64,000 bases of DNA from Nipponacmea schrenckii (Eukaryota; Mollusca; Gastropoda; Lottiidae), in NCBI GenBank assembly GCA_030562195.1, contig JAUJPP010000002.1, forward strand, positions 806,001 through 870,000. The letters run 5' to 3'. The notes under the pieces are model-generated. The model was not told the DNA's origin and did no database searches. It was given only the letters and a program-made list of their open reading frames with translations. Shown in pieces: positions 1 to 11,833 of the stretch. The position numbers were made by a program, and so were the translations under genes. The number at the start of each line of letters is the position of its first letter. Position 1 is the stretch's first letter.

Positions 1-344
1 GGTGTTATCATTTCTTCCAAATACCAAGTTCTGAAATAAATCACAGCTAATTAGGAAAGTTTTTTTAATATAATATCTTAATTTGAAGATAGCTTGCCAG
101 GCAAGGTAACATATGCCCACTTCAGCAAACAGAATATTCCATGTTTTTTCATTTAATCAAGGGCAATAACTCATAAACCGACATCTGGAATCTCACCATT
201 TTTGTTATTAAGATGAATACACATACCAAGTTTCATTCAAATCGGATAAAAACTACAGCTTCTATTGTGTACACAAGTAAATTTTAACATTTTCTCATTA
301 GATCAAGGGCAATAACTCATAAAAAGACATCTGGCGAGATATTA

Positions 345-947
345 GACAGGTTCCGCAACAGGCAGGATATGCTGGCTGGATGGATATGTATCTGTAAGTG
401 TAAGCGTATGTGACCGGTTCATTGTGCGTTCCGCTATCCCGTGCTGGTTATTAACTATATTTTCATAACATGAGTAGGCCTACCCCAGTTTCAATTATGG
501 TGTAGCAGACGTTCGAAAAGACATCCCGTGTACTTCAAATCAGTATGAAGTCGAACACAATTCTACTTATATCGCCTGTAAACATCAATCATATAATGGG
601 GCCCTTGTACTTGTGGATCTGCGCGACTGGCGAAATGAGGCCGGATACAACGCTCGCTTCAGATCTGATTTCTATCAATCATACTCCACTGTTCGAACAA
701 GCATGCACAGAATTTTCCCCACAGATATATATAGATTATACACAATGACATGTCTGATGTGTGAGTGAATGATTTTTGGCCTAAATTAGCCGAAATCGTA
801 TCTGTACCGATACTGATGGTTATGGCAGCTCATATCCAGGCAAGCAGGATATCCACGAGTATGCGGATTACGAATACGTCACAGCTACACATAAAGTGAT
901 GACGAAACCTGCTGTGTTGGGATAACCGGTCCGTTGCGGAACCTCTC
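345..947. mobile_element. 603 bp TIR DNA transposon with TATTA target duplication
   Basis: Terminal inverted repeats GACAGGTTCCGCAAC (345-359) and GTTGCGGAACCTCTC (933-947) match at 14 of 15 positions. TATTA lies on both sides (340-344 and 948-952). An uninterrupted version of the target is seen at about 2313-2330, where GAGATATTATCAAG is contiguous, so both insertion and duplication length are supported. The interior has no convincing coding region. The superfamily is not assigned. Confidence 0.7.
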
Positions 948-1171
948 TATTATCAAGATGAATACACTTTTACAGTTTTAGTCAAATCTGATGAAAATTA
1001 TAGCTTCTATTACATACACAAGTACATTTAAACGTTTTTTCATTTAATCAAGGGCCATAACTCATAAACAGACATCTGGAATCTCACCGTTTTGAACTTG
1101 TCCGAGATGTTATTAAGATGAATACACATAACAAGTTTCATTCAAATCGGATAAAAACTACAGCTTCTATT

Positions 1172-2262
1172 GAAGCTGAACTCCCGTTATAAAAATAAAT
1201 TAAATAATTAATAAAAAAAAATCTTATCCGCCATACTTGTTTCAAACTTAAAACAAGTATGGCATCTGACTCTCCCATCAAATCCTAAAATCTGGTCACG
1301 CTTCGCTTCATTCTGACTCGGTATCAACAACTGTGAACCTCGCTGTCGTGACATTATTTATACATTGTACGTAGCAGAAACTACTAGTATTTACCGCGGA
1401 TCGACTTGGACATTTCCATAATAGACGAAAAAATCAACATTTCCATAACAGACGAAAAAATCAACCAGAATTATGTCTCAACAGGTATCTATTATATTTT
1501 ACTCCTAAAATGATCATATACAAAGCAGAAAAATAATAGAAATTCTATAAGCCTACAGAAAAACCAAATCTACTCAAATATCCAAATTCAACATGGAGGT
1601 ATTTTCATCATATCTAAAGACGATAATATAACACTATAATAACTACAAAATCTAAGCACAAATCAAAATAACTGATAAATCTGTGATTGTATAAAAACTA
1701 CCTACTTGACGTATGTTATGCTTCTCTACTATATGGAAAATTGTAAAACTTGTTTTCACTTTTCAAACACTTATCGTTAAATAAACAAATTTTATGGTAA
1801 AATTACTAACTTTATTTAAGCGACGTTTCAACCAGCGTTCTCTGGTCTTTATCAAGCATTGCTTGAAACAGACCAGAGAACGCTGGTTGAAACGTCGCTT
1901 AAATAAAGTTAGTAATTGTATTCCATAAGAATTTGTTTAGTTTATCAAACGCCTTTACTAAATGCCATTTAAAGATTTCACATTATCGTTGTTGACATTT
2001 GCACTATATCATAAAGGGAGGCAACCATTATTAGTAGTTTTTGCCATGTACAATGTATAAATAATGTGACGGCAGCTAAGTTCACAGTTGTCGATATCGA
2101 GTCAGAATGATGCAAAGCATGACCAGATTTTAGGTTTTGATGGGAGAGTCAGACGCCATACTTGTTTTAAGTTTGAAACAAGTATGGCGAATAAGATTTT
2201 TTTTTATTACGGTAATTATTCAATTTATTTTTATAACAGGAGTTCAGCTTTAAGTACACAAG
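1172..2262. mobile_element. Foldback element with inverted arms of about 150 bp
   Basis: The stretch from about 1172 to 1300 is repeated in reverse complement at about 2110-2262. Each arm contains its own smaller palindrome built on CCATACTTGTTT and AAACAAGTATGG. A second long palindrome (1802-1918) sits in the middle. The flanks (AAAACTACAGCTTCTATT on the left, GTACACAAGTAAATTT on the right) are the core repeat of the host element, so this is a later insertion. No coding capacity is visible. Confidence 0.65.
1802..1918. repeat. Near-perfect palindrome with arms of about 52 nt
   Basis: The left arm runs from TTACTAACTTTATTTAAG through GCGACGTTTCAACCAG to TCTCTGGTCTTTATCAAGCA. The right arm is its reverse complement with only a few changes. 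A transcript of either strand would form a very stable hairpin. The core GACGTTTCAAC is shared with the palindrome at 62771-62910. Confidence 0.8.
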
Positions 2263-3135
2263 TAAATTTAACATTTTCTCATTAAATCAAGGGCAATAAC
2301 TCATAAACAGACATCTGGCGAGATATTATCAAGATGAATACACATACCAAGTATCATTCATATCGTGTGAAAACTATAGCTTCTATTGCATACACAAGTA
2401 CATTTTAACGTTTTTTCATTTAATCAAGGGCCATAACTCATAAACCGACATCTGGAATCGCGCCATTTTCAAACTTGTCCGAGATATTATCAACATGAAT
2501 GCACATACCAAGTTTCATTCAAATCGGATGAAAACTACAGCATCTATTGCGTACACAAGTAAATTTTAACGTGTTTTCATTTAATCAAGGGCCATAACTT
2601 ATTAACCGACTTCTGGAATCATGCCATTTTTTAACTTGTCCAAGATATTATCAACATGAATGCACATACCAAGTTTCATTCAAATTGGATAAAAACTACA
2701 GCTTCTATTGCATACACAAGTAAATTTTAAGGTTTTTTCATTCACTCAAGAGCCATAACTCATAAACCGACATCTGGAATCGTGCCAATTTCAAACATGT
2801 CCGAGATATTATCAAGATGAATACACATACCAAGTTTCATTTAAATCGGATAAAAACTCTGGCCTGTATCGCGTACACAAGTAATTGTTGAACGACGGAC
2901 CGACAGGGGTGATGGCAATATACATCCATATTTTCATGTGGGCGTATTAAAAGTGATATAGCCGAATTTGAGTCATTTGGTGGAGTAAACAATTAAATGA
3001 CTAAATATCTTTCAATCCTGATGGTGTCAGCAGTTGGTGTCAGAGTTAAAATACTGATATTGCTGGATATTTTCATGAAGTTCAATGCTGAAAATGTGTA
3101 ATTCAAAATGTAATGAAAACCATACATGCAATTAC

Positions 3136-3403
3136 CTTGATCAATTCAGGACCATGACTTTTTCGATAGTATTGTTTCCAACGGAAGTACAGGGGTGCAT
3201 AGCGTAACAAAAGAACTTTTTGCACCACGGCATAGTTCAGTTTATAAACCTTTTTAGGATTGAGTGCTCTTCTGTATTTGTTTTTGGTTTGTGGCCAACC
3301 ATACATCAAATTACACAAAACTGCTACTGTATAGGGCACTGCTACTGTAGTTGAAGCCAACAGTACTGCCATTTTTACTACACTGCCCAACATTTTCATA
3401 TCT
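3136..3403 (-). CDS. Probable first coding exon of an unrecognised membrane protein
   Basis: On the minus strand a good acceptor (TTTAAATTTCAG) precedes 3403, an ATG lies at 3399, and the frame stays open to a donor (CAAG then GTAATTG) at 3136/3135, giving about 88 codons. The peptide starts with a hydrophobic stretch (LLASTTVAVPYTVAVL), suggesting a signal anchor. A basic region follows, rich in Lys, Tyr and Arg (around KNKYRRALNPKKVYKLNY and LYFRWKQYYRKSHG). I do not recognise the family. Further exons would lie at lower coordinates, where this window holds only repeats, so the gene would continue outside. It could be a chance open frame, but the matched splice signals argue for a real exon. 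Confidence 0.4.
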
Positions 3404-5530
3404 GAAATTTAAAACATTCAATCTGATTTAAAGAACGAAATTATGGGATGGTAGTAGAAAAAAAGAACAAGACATCTTTTGTAGGAATTATAATATTGCT
3501 GTGCAGCCCAAAAATAACCAATTGAGATTACTGAAAAAAGCTTAAAAAACTTTGGCCTAATACCGGATAAGTTCAATATGAAAAGAATACAAATGTTACA
3601 ACCTAATAGGCCGGAGTTATAAGTCATAGGCCAGATCTTCAACATTTACCTATTAATAGCAGCAGTCCTGATTTGCTGATTTGGACAGACATGTTTCAAA
3701 TAGGATGAATGATCAGAATTACAACCTTTGACTTTTTGTTTTTGGCTTGCAGCTATTCCCATTGCATAAGCTTACACATCTAGACAAAGCTTGATTAGCA
3801 AATGGCAATATAGGATTTGCTATTCATCTTAACCTAAGGGAGGCCTTGGAAAATGCTGAGAAGAGATACCATTTAACTTCAATTGAAACTATTGAGTTTG
3901 AGGATTTAAACACAAGAAACAATAGAAGAACGAATATAAATAAACAAAGGTCATTTTATAAACTTTAATACCCGATATGCATTTTGAATATATTTCATAA
4001 AATAAAAAGTAGGAAGAATAAACAACTGAAGCCTTCAGCTGGGATACAAGGCTTGACAATGGACATAATTGTAGGAAAAACTGATATATCGATAGAATGC
4101 TTACAAAAAGAGCGCAGTAATTTAATTTGACATGTGGGTAGCCATATTGAATTCAGCAAACAATTCTCAGACACAGTTTCGGAGAATTTTTTCTTTTCAA
4201 AAGTAATTTTCATGTTTGATAATAAAATTAATGAAGATGTCTGGAAATAACGATATAAATATCACAGAGTTTGTCACCAGTGGGTTACTCTGGTGTCTGT
4301 GACCGTGGAAATAATAAGCAATTTCAAATAGGAGTATTCTCCCCTTAATTACCATTAATAATAACCATCATAAACCTAATTGCTGTCTGCAGATTTTGTA
4401 TAATTTAAATCCAATCTGGAATGTTCGTTAATATGCCCTACCAACCGTATCCGACTGTAAGAAACTTGCGCCAATTTTTTTCGAATTCAATTCAAGAAGG
4501 TTAATGCTGCATTGAACTGGCTAAACTTCTTCAGGGATTGGTTGAACAAACTCAAAATGTAACCACCGCCCACAAATAGATAGAAATTTAAAAAGAAATG
4601 TAGCCTACCAAAATATATAAACTATAATCAAATTAAGTAACGAGCAATATATATATTTTAGGCTAATTCAGTTTGATCGAGTGTTATTAAAAGCGGTGTA
4701 GGCCTACTAATTGTTAAGTAAGCAGCCTTTACTGCATTTGGTTCCCATAAAATGACTCACTTTTGGTATGAAAACTTGAGAATGTGTAGGAGGCCTAATT
4801 CTCTAGAATTGGGCATTCATATTGCATAAATCCGAACAGGTAGGCCTATAGTAGCCTAATAATAGTTTTATAAACTATTTTTCGTTAAAACTATTTACAA
4901 TATGTTTTCATTAATTTAAGGCAAATAAAAATATAAGCCTCAAATGAATTTGTGAGCGTGTAAAAATTTAAAAAAAAAAAACACCACAAGACGTTGACCT
5001 TCAACTGTTTTAGATTACAGTCATATTCATTTTCCCGTGACGTATGTGTGACTCCGATTCCATTTTTAACCGACCTACATCCACCTGTCTACAATTGCTT
5101 ATAAAATTATTTGCACTAAATATGGGGGCACTATTTGTCTTGATAAATTAAATACATAGCCTAGTCCTATGATAAATTACATATAGAATTGATCCCGCTT
5201 AAACAAATTATTGTTTTGGTAGATACAGGCCTGGTATAATATAGGCTAGGCATACTATATTATATTCAAAAACCAGTATCAAACCCCGGAAAATGACAGA
5301 TCTTTTCCCTTACATGTTAACTTGCATGTAGACCGGAGGTCGCTGATCTATTCTGAAATGATTTCTGAAAATTAGCTATATTATAATTTAAAAAAAACTC
5401 TTTATTTAAGCTTAAGTGGGTCAGAATTAAATCAAATACACGAGGATATGGCCGTGTTTAATATTTCGCCCATGGTATGTTTAAAATTGTAGAAGTATAC
5501 TACTGAAGTGATTCCATCCACATGCAAGAT
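3404..5530. other. Intergenic, no feature recognised
   Basis: AT-rich sequence with several copies of the TAGGCCTAC-type decamer that recurs across the window. Open frames here are short and lack splice or domain support. The upstream boundary of the duplicated TLR block begins at about 5530. Confidence 0.6.
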
Positions 5531-8500
5531 AACTGTAACGTGTGCAAAAGCATTTTGGCCCATATATCTAAACTGAAATCATTGTTAGTGACATGTATAT
5601 TGAGATCCGGTCGAACTTGACTCGTAAAAATATTTAATTGTAGACAGAAATAGAAAGAATTGGAAATTCCACCGTTTTTCGCTATGAAAATTGGTTAAGA
5701 GAATAGAAGGAAGTCAGAGAAAAAAATAATATAAACTCAGTTTAACTTCGAATTGCATAGTTGAATATTAGAAACACAATAGTTAGTTTTATTGGATATC
5801 ACTGTTAAAAAAGTTGAATGGTTTAGGCCTACATGATTAGAATTTGAAGGTGGATATTCAATTGTTTAAGACTAACATTAATAATTGTGATATAGTTATG
5901 TGAATAACAAGAAGTTTAAAGGTGAATAAAGTGCTAAATGGTAATGAATCCATAGATATATATATTGTTATTTGTTGTTTACCGACTTATTGTGACTGTG
6001 CGGTTTATCTCAGTTATTTTTAATGTTAGGTCGGCTATAATATGTTATCGTAACATTACAAAATTCAAATAGTTAGTTTAATGACATAGAGCGTTAATCA
6101 TGACACCACTGTGTACTCTCAGTTTAGTTGTATTTCTATGTTGCCTTTGTCAAATTAATACAATTATTCGGGTGAATGATGTGACCAAACTTAAAAATGA
6201 GCAATCAAATCGGATCAATTTGGATCTATCAAATGGAAATTTAACTGATATAACATATATTGTTAAGATGATAAACGAGTCTGGTGTTGGAAATCGGATT
6301 ATCAAACTGGATATAAGCAATAACTTCATACATGTACATCAACTGTCAGATATGCTTCAATATCTACCTAATGTGAACAGTTTGAATATTTCAAACAATA
6401 ACTTATCTTCATTACGTCAGGACACTTTTATACACAATCAGTGTTTGGAAATATTAGATTTAAGTTTCAACAATTTGGAATATTTACCCTCTGAGCTATT
6501 GGACTCGAAAGATAAGTTAGTGTCCTTTGACGCTTCTCATAATAAAATCAAAGATATGGGATTTAGGCTGTTTCACGATGGTTTGATTAATCTAACACAA
6601 GTGAATATATCTTATAATGAATTGGAACATCTTGAACCATGGCCATACAGTATAAATCGTACAGGCCATCGATCAGAGTTGGGATTTGCCTTTAATTTTT
6701 CTCATAATAAAATTCGTGAAATTTCAAACAAAATGGAATACTATCTCGATCATGAACATCCTTTCTTCGTTGACTTAAATTTCAATAATTTTAGTCGATT
6801 AAGTCTCGATGGTTTCAAACCTCTATTTAAACCTACTATTAACTTCACTGTATATAATTTGGCTCTGTTTAATTTTGAAATGCGATACAACCCATGGATA
6901 TGTGATTGTGAAATGCACCCATTTGTAATAAGTTCTGGTAACAGCCTATTTCGTACCACTAAAGAACTGGCTGAAAGTATTTATTGTGCATCTCCCCCTC
7001 ACTAGCTGGTAAATCTTTTGCGTATTTAGTAGGTAATCCGCATGTTTTAGTGTGTGACATTAAAAATAATTGTCCAGATAGATGTGTTTGTGAAGATAGG
7101 CCAGATGGCAAGCATATTATGATAGATTGTAGTCATACTAATCAATTGACCATGCCTTTGAATCTACCTAAACAATCAAAATGTTCACCAAACTCAAGTG
7201 TAAATGTCACAATTGATCTGTCACATAATAAAATAAACAATATTATATGGACTAATTATACTCAGAACATTATATATTTGAACATATCGAATAATGTAAT
7301 TGATAAAATAGAACCAAAGTTCATGAAATATGCACTCTCTAATTTGAAACTGGATATACGGTATAATATGATCAAGTCTCTACCGAATTCCATAAAAAAA
7401 CTTCAATACAAAAACCTTTATTTCGACCATAATCCATTACATTGTAACTGTGATTTTCTATGGTTCAACAATTGGATACGACTTCACTCTAAACATAACA
7501 ATTATACATGTACTGTTGAAAATGAAATACATTATATAAAAGCTGTAACTTACAATAGTCTCCACTGTTATACAGATCTGGCTATAATATTGTGTGTAAT
7601 ATTCATACCAGTTTTTGTGATAGTTGTGTCAGCAGTTCTTGTGTATCAAAAGTGGTCTTACGAAACAAAAGTTATCATATCTCAAATAGTTAGTAAATGC
7701 AATATAAATTTGGACAAGTCCGAAAAATCGTTCCATAAGTATGATGTGTATATATCTTCTAATGTGGAAAGCACAGATACAAGGCTATGGATAAAGGACA
7801 GATTGTTGAATCAATTAGACACATATGGACTGAAGGTGTATTATCCACCCCGAAATAATCCAGCTGATGGCTGCATAATTGATCTTATGATAGAAAATAT
7901 ATCCATGAGTCGTAAATTTCTGATCATTTTAGATGAAAGTTATTTAAATAGTGGATGGTGTATAGAAGAATTTGATCAAGCCCACCAAAATATGTGTGAT
8001 GTTAACAAGAGAAAAATAATTGTTTTCGTATGTTCTGATAATATTGATTTAGAGAATATTCAACAAGAATCTCTAAAAACATATATTAAACATGAACAAT
8101 TTATAAAGCATGACGACTTCCTATGTTGGCAAAAGTTGAGATACGAGATATTCAACGATTGCAAGGAAGACAAGGAAGTAAAAGTTACTCAAGCTTGAGT
8201 GAATTTAAAATAAAAAGTGCTTAGAAAATAATTGGTGTTTATGCATTTCGATATTATTGAAAAAAAATAAATAGAATAAAAAATTTTTTTTTTCTTGTTT
8301 GTGATGATTTTTGTAGCTTTTTCGGAGTATGGAGTCTAACAGCTTGATGAATTTGTTTTTCCCCATGTTTACCTTCTTTATAATATCGGTTATAATCCAC
8401 AGCAGATATACCTTGTGAGGATTTTACATCTTTTACTGAATCATTATCGAAAGTGTCCCATTAAAAAGTTCCATTGTCGACATCATGACAAATATGATAG

Positions 8501-8813
8501 ATCTGTGTAATCAAGTAATTGAGCAGCTAAAATTGACCCTCACACTTTAATACAATCTGGCAATTCCCTTTGAGTTATAATTTATACTCGAAATGTGCCA
8601 ATGTGACATTAGACTTTGCATTGAATTTGAATAATGACGAGGACATGTGAATAGAGGATAGAGTGGTAGGGGGGGGGGTGGCTTAGGCTACTCATCCTCT
8701 CACGTAATCATGTCCTAGACGCCTTGTTGGAATTTGTCTGTAAAGTCAAGTCAAACTGCACTAGTAATACATGAGTGTCATCATTATAACGCGTGAAGAT
8801 GTACTGATTAAGG
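5530..8813 (+). repeat. TLR duplication block, copy A (5' flank, gene, 3' flank)
   Basis: From GTAACGTGTGCAAAAGC (about 5536) through the TLR gene to CTGATTAAGG (8813), this sequence is nearly identical to 15719-19010. The 5' part also matches 11560-11838. Similarity at the right side stops exactly where the non-LTR retrotransposon was inserted, while the copy C counterpart continues uninterrupted into a core-repeat element. Confidence 0.8.
6100..8198 (+). pseudogene. Toll-like receptor copy A, broken by a one-base deletion
   Basis: Single-exon TLR, nearly identical to the intact gene at 16277-18394. The first open frame (6100-7005) has the signal peptide, about seven LRRs and the start of the first LRR C-terminal cap. 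At 6991-7000 a run reads CTCCCCCTC where the intact copy has CTCCTCCCTC, a loss of one base, and TAG follows at once. The second frame (to 8198) continues with the LRRNT-type cysteine cluster, more LRRs, the second cap (NPLHCNC), a transmembrane segment and a complete TIR domain beginning YDVYISS. It also lacks about eight codons just after the signal peptide. AATAAA lies at 8209. Either it is a recent pseudogene or the deletion is an assembly error in a C/T run; read support would decide. Confidence 0.85.
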
Positions 8814-8814
8814 T

Positions 8815-10813
8815 AGGTAAAGGCGAGTTAACGTTCGCTTCCAGCAATTACTGATATCGCAAACTAGGTAGTTGCACTTTGGTGGTCGTTGGTAGTGGAT
8901 TTAGAATCAATTGGATGATTTAGAAAACTGTTGGTTTGGTGGTGGTTTGAGAAATCGTACGATCTGGTCGGAACGAATGTCATGGCGGTGAAACTCGGCC
9001 CTGGATGGTGTGGCGTGAGTGATTCAGTCTTCTACNNNNNNNNNNNNNNNNNNNNNNNNNNNNNNNNNNNNNNNNNNNNNNNNNNNNNNNNNNNNNNNNN
9101 NNNNNNNNNNNNNNNNNNNNNNNNNNNNNNNNNNNNNNNNNNNNNNNNNNNNNNNNNNNNNNNNNNNNNNNNNNNNNNNNNNNNNNNNNNNNNNNNNNNN
9201 NNNNNNNNNNNNNNNNNNNNNNNNNNNNNNNNNNNNNNNNNNNNNNNNNNNNNNNNNNNNNNNNNNNNNNNNNNNNNNNNNNNNNNNNNNNNNNNNNNNN
9301 NNNNNNNNNNNNNNNNNNNNNNNNNNNNNNNNNNNNNNNNNNNNNNNNNNNNNNNNNNNNNNNNNNNNNNNNNNNNNNNNNNNNNNNNNNNNNNNNNNNN
9401 NNNNNNNNNNNNNNNNNNNNNNNNNNNNNNNNNNNNNNNNNNNNNNNNNNNNNNNNNNNNNNNNNNNNNNNNNNNNNNNNNNNNNNNNNNNNNNNNNNNN
9501 NNNNNNNNNNNNNNNNNNNNNNNNNNNNNNNNNNNTTACATCCTCATCCTCGGCTAGATCAAGCCTAGAATGTGTGAAGTGGCGCTTGTAAAAGTCCCAG
9601 TTTGCCTTACCCAGCCTCCATCTACCTTCCCATTTGATTTTTTCTTTCACAATGTTACAAGATAGTGTAGTCTCGATAATAACGTGGTCACTTCCAAGGC
9701 TTTCACTGGTTGTTTCCCATGTGCAGTCCTTAGCTAACCGACTGATTACTAGAGTGAGATCGAGATGCGAACCAATAGGAGATAGAGTACCAACATAAGT
9801 AATACTACCATCATTTAAACAGACCAGGTCATTGGCTTCAATGAACTCAGCAACTTGTTTACCACTAGTGTCAGTTGTCGGCGAGCCCCACAAAATGTGT
9901 TTGGCGTTGAAGTCACCAAGCACAATATTGTCGGTCCCGGGCAACTGATCGTAAACATACTGATATTCACTTAGTCGTTGAGGGCTGCCGTTGAGAGCAG
10001 GTCGATAAATGTTAAGGATAGAAAAAACCCTTGACTTGTCGGTAAAGGATACCGCCTGAGCCTCCAGAGGACCGATGGTTTTCAGAGGTACTTCATATTA
10101 TGTTACACCATTCTTGACGTAAATGGCCAGACCCCCACCACTTCGATGATTGAGAGCATTGGGTCTGTCCTGTCTGATGAGAGTATAACCACTGGTGACG
10201 GGGTCTTTATTCTTTGAACCAATCTTTGACTCTTGTGGGAAGACGGCATCATACTGCTTCTCCTGTAGTATCTTCTCTAGTTCAGACTTGCGTGAGCAAG
10301 CTGTCAATCCATTTATGTGGAGCTGTATAAACCTGAAATTGAATGAAACAGATTAGTGACTTTATGAAAAAATAAGTTTAACAGGGGGTTTGGGGTGTCA
10401 TCCATGTCCGTCACTGAGGGAGTGTGCAATGTTTTGGTAAGGGAAGTGCTTCTAGACCCACTGGACAGTGATTTAGCTAGCGAAACGCTTCTAGAACGCC
10501 CAATGACGGGTCTGGACTAGGGGTTTTAACGGTACTCCTAGACTGGCGAGACTGGTCATTAGTGGAGATCGCTTTCATCTTGTGAGGCGTCCCCAACAAT
10601 TGGCCCTCCTCGTCAATTTTCGGAGCATCCGTGCTTGATCTCTTCCTCTTCGGTTGGTTGTCGCTTTCCTTCGTTGGTTTGAGGTTTGGTACGAATTCTT
10701 TGCACACTGTTGCCACTGCATCTACTATGTGCTGGGGGTTGAGGTCTCCCGTGTGTTTACAGGCTGTGAGAGTCACCGACACTAACCTAGAACAGAAACT
10801 GATAAGGAAAAAG
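8815..10813 (-). mobile_element. Non-LTR retrotransposon copy 1, with assembly gap
   Basis: Reading on the minus strand: an ORF1-like basic, Ser-rich region (about 10800-10320), a frame holding the start of an endonuclease domain, then endonuclease with LGDFNAKHILWGS (about 9930-9890) and the SDHV block, then the gap. The stretch 8815-9035 is probably the 3' end of the element. Boundaries come from comparison with 19000-19020, where the same flank is uninterrupted. GATTAAGG on the left and GGTTAAGAA on the right suggest a target-site duplication. An in-frame TAA near 10096 splits the endonuclease, and a one-base deletion (GGACTAGG against GGACCTAGG in copy 2) breaks ORF1. The motifs resemble I/Nimb/Jockey-type elements; the clade is not settled. 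Confidence 0.8.
9036..9535. other. Assembly gap of exactly 500 N
   Basis: A placeholder run of 500 N, so its true length is unknown. The left side looks like the 3' end of the retrotransposon and the right side like the end of its endonuclease domain. Copy 2 carries about 1.2 kb of further endonuclease-RT sequence past the same point (13700 down to 12525) and is itself incomplete, so the real gap is probably well over 1 kb. Apparent reading frames spanning it are artefacts. Confidence 0.95.
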
Positions 10814-11556
10814 GTTAAGAATGATGAGGGCAATTTATACTCACATGTAATTGTGTACCCTACTATGGTAAACATACTTTTAAAAAGAAAGCTTGTCAGG
10901 AAAGATAATATGCTAATTGCTTTCAATGCCAATGCTTGACCAAACCAAGCTTTTCAAAATCCATCGAAAATTGCAGCTTTTATTGCACCCAAAATAGAAT
11001 TTTGACATGATTTGACAAAGTCAAAGGCAATAACTCAAAAAACGTTCATCGAAATTGTCAAATTCGAACTTGACCGTCGCTTTATCAATTCCGATGCTCA
11101 AACTAAGTTTCATAAAAATTCATTGAATATTGCAGCTTCTATCACACCAACTAAACAATTTTAACGGAAAATTTTTCTAAGTCAATCAATTCCAATGTTC
11201 ACACCAAATTTCATCAAAATTCATTGAACATTGTAGCTTCTTTAGCATACACAATAAAAATTTTACGCGATTTTACTAAGTCAAGGACAATAACTAAAAA
11301 ACTGTTAATTGAAAAATCGTCAAATTCTATCTTGACCGCAGTCTTATCAATTTCAATACTCATACCAAGTTTCAGCAAAATTAATTGAAAAATTGCAGCT
11401 TCTATTGTAACAAAAATACAACGCAATTTTACTAAGTCAATCAATTCCAATGCTCACACCAAATTTCATCAAAATTCATTGAAAATTGTAGCTTCTTTAG
11501 CAAACACAATAAAATTTTTACGCGATTTTACTTTGTCAAGGGCAATAACTCAAAAC
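10814..11556. repeat. Truncated core-repeat element between retrotransposon and TLR copy B
   Basis: It begins with GCTTGTCAGGAAAG (10889), a variant of the GCTTGCCAGGCAAG terminus. It continues as diverged core units marked by CAATAACTCAAAA, AATTCGAACTTGACCG and TTTCATCAAAATTCATTGAA. The far terminus with the GACGGACC run is absent, and the sequence passes directly into the TLR 5' flank. It is a close duplicate of 14979-15718 at an offset of about 4163 bp. Confidence 0.7.
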
Positions 11557-11833
11557 TGTTACGTGTGCAAAAGCATTTTGGCCTATATATCTAAACTGAA
11601 ATCAGTGTTAGTGATATGTATATTGAGATCCGGTCGAACTTGACTATTTAATAGTAGACAGAAATAGAAAAAAATGGAAATTCCACCGTTTTTCGCTATG
11701 AAAATTGGTTAAGAGAATAGAAGGAAGTCAGAGAAAAAAATAATATAAACTCAGTTTAACTTCGAATTGCATAGTTGAATATTAGAAACACAATAGTTAG
11801 TTTTATTGGATATCACTGTTAAAAAAGTTGAAT

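Larger units (their letters stand above)
88..2950. mobile_element. Core-repeat (pearl-like) element, interrupted by two later insertions
   Basis: The left end carries the palindromic motif GCTTGCCAGGCAAG followed by ATGCCCAC. The right end has a short run of GACGGACCGACAGG and then CATGTGGGCGTATT. Between them are tandem core units of about 140-160 bp, recognisable by AAGGGCAATAACTCATAA and CCAAGTTTCATTCAAATCGG, near 160, 305, 1050, 2288, 2427, 2587 and 2748. The core array is split by a 603 bp TIR element (345-947) and by a foldback element (about 1170-2265). Flanked tandem cores with a microsatellite resemble the pearl family described in bivalves, which I take as an analogy and not an identification. 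No transposase is visible, so it is non-autonomous. Confidence 0.6.

Noticed and set aside
545..748. Open frame of 67 codons inside the TIR element
   Set aside because: No domain, no splice support, and it lies in a non-autonomous transposon.
1802..1918. Hammerhead-ribozyme resemblance of the palindrome (TTGATAAAG, stem, TTGAAACGTC)
   Set aside because: The order CTGATGA-stem-GAAA is only partly met: the first C and the essential G after GAT are replaced. Without them cleavage is not expected, so it is reported only as a hairpin.
8931..9944. Long open frames across the N run
   Set aside because: They exist only because N is translated as unknown; the right part is real endonuclease sequence, the rest is an artefact.
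10631..10939. Plus-strand open frame over retrotransposon ORF1
   Set aside because: Antisense shadow of the element; the minus strand carries the ORF1-like sequence.
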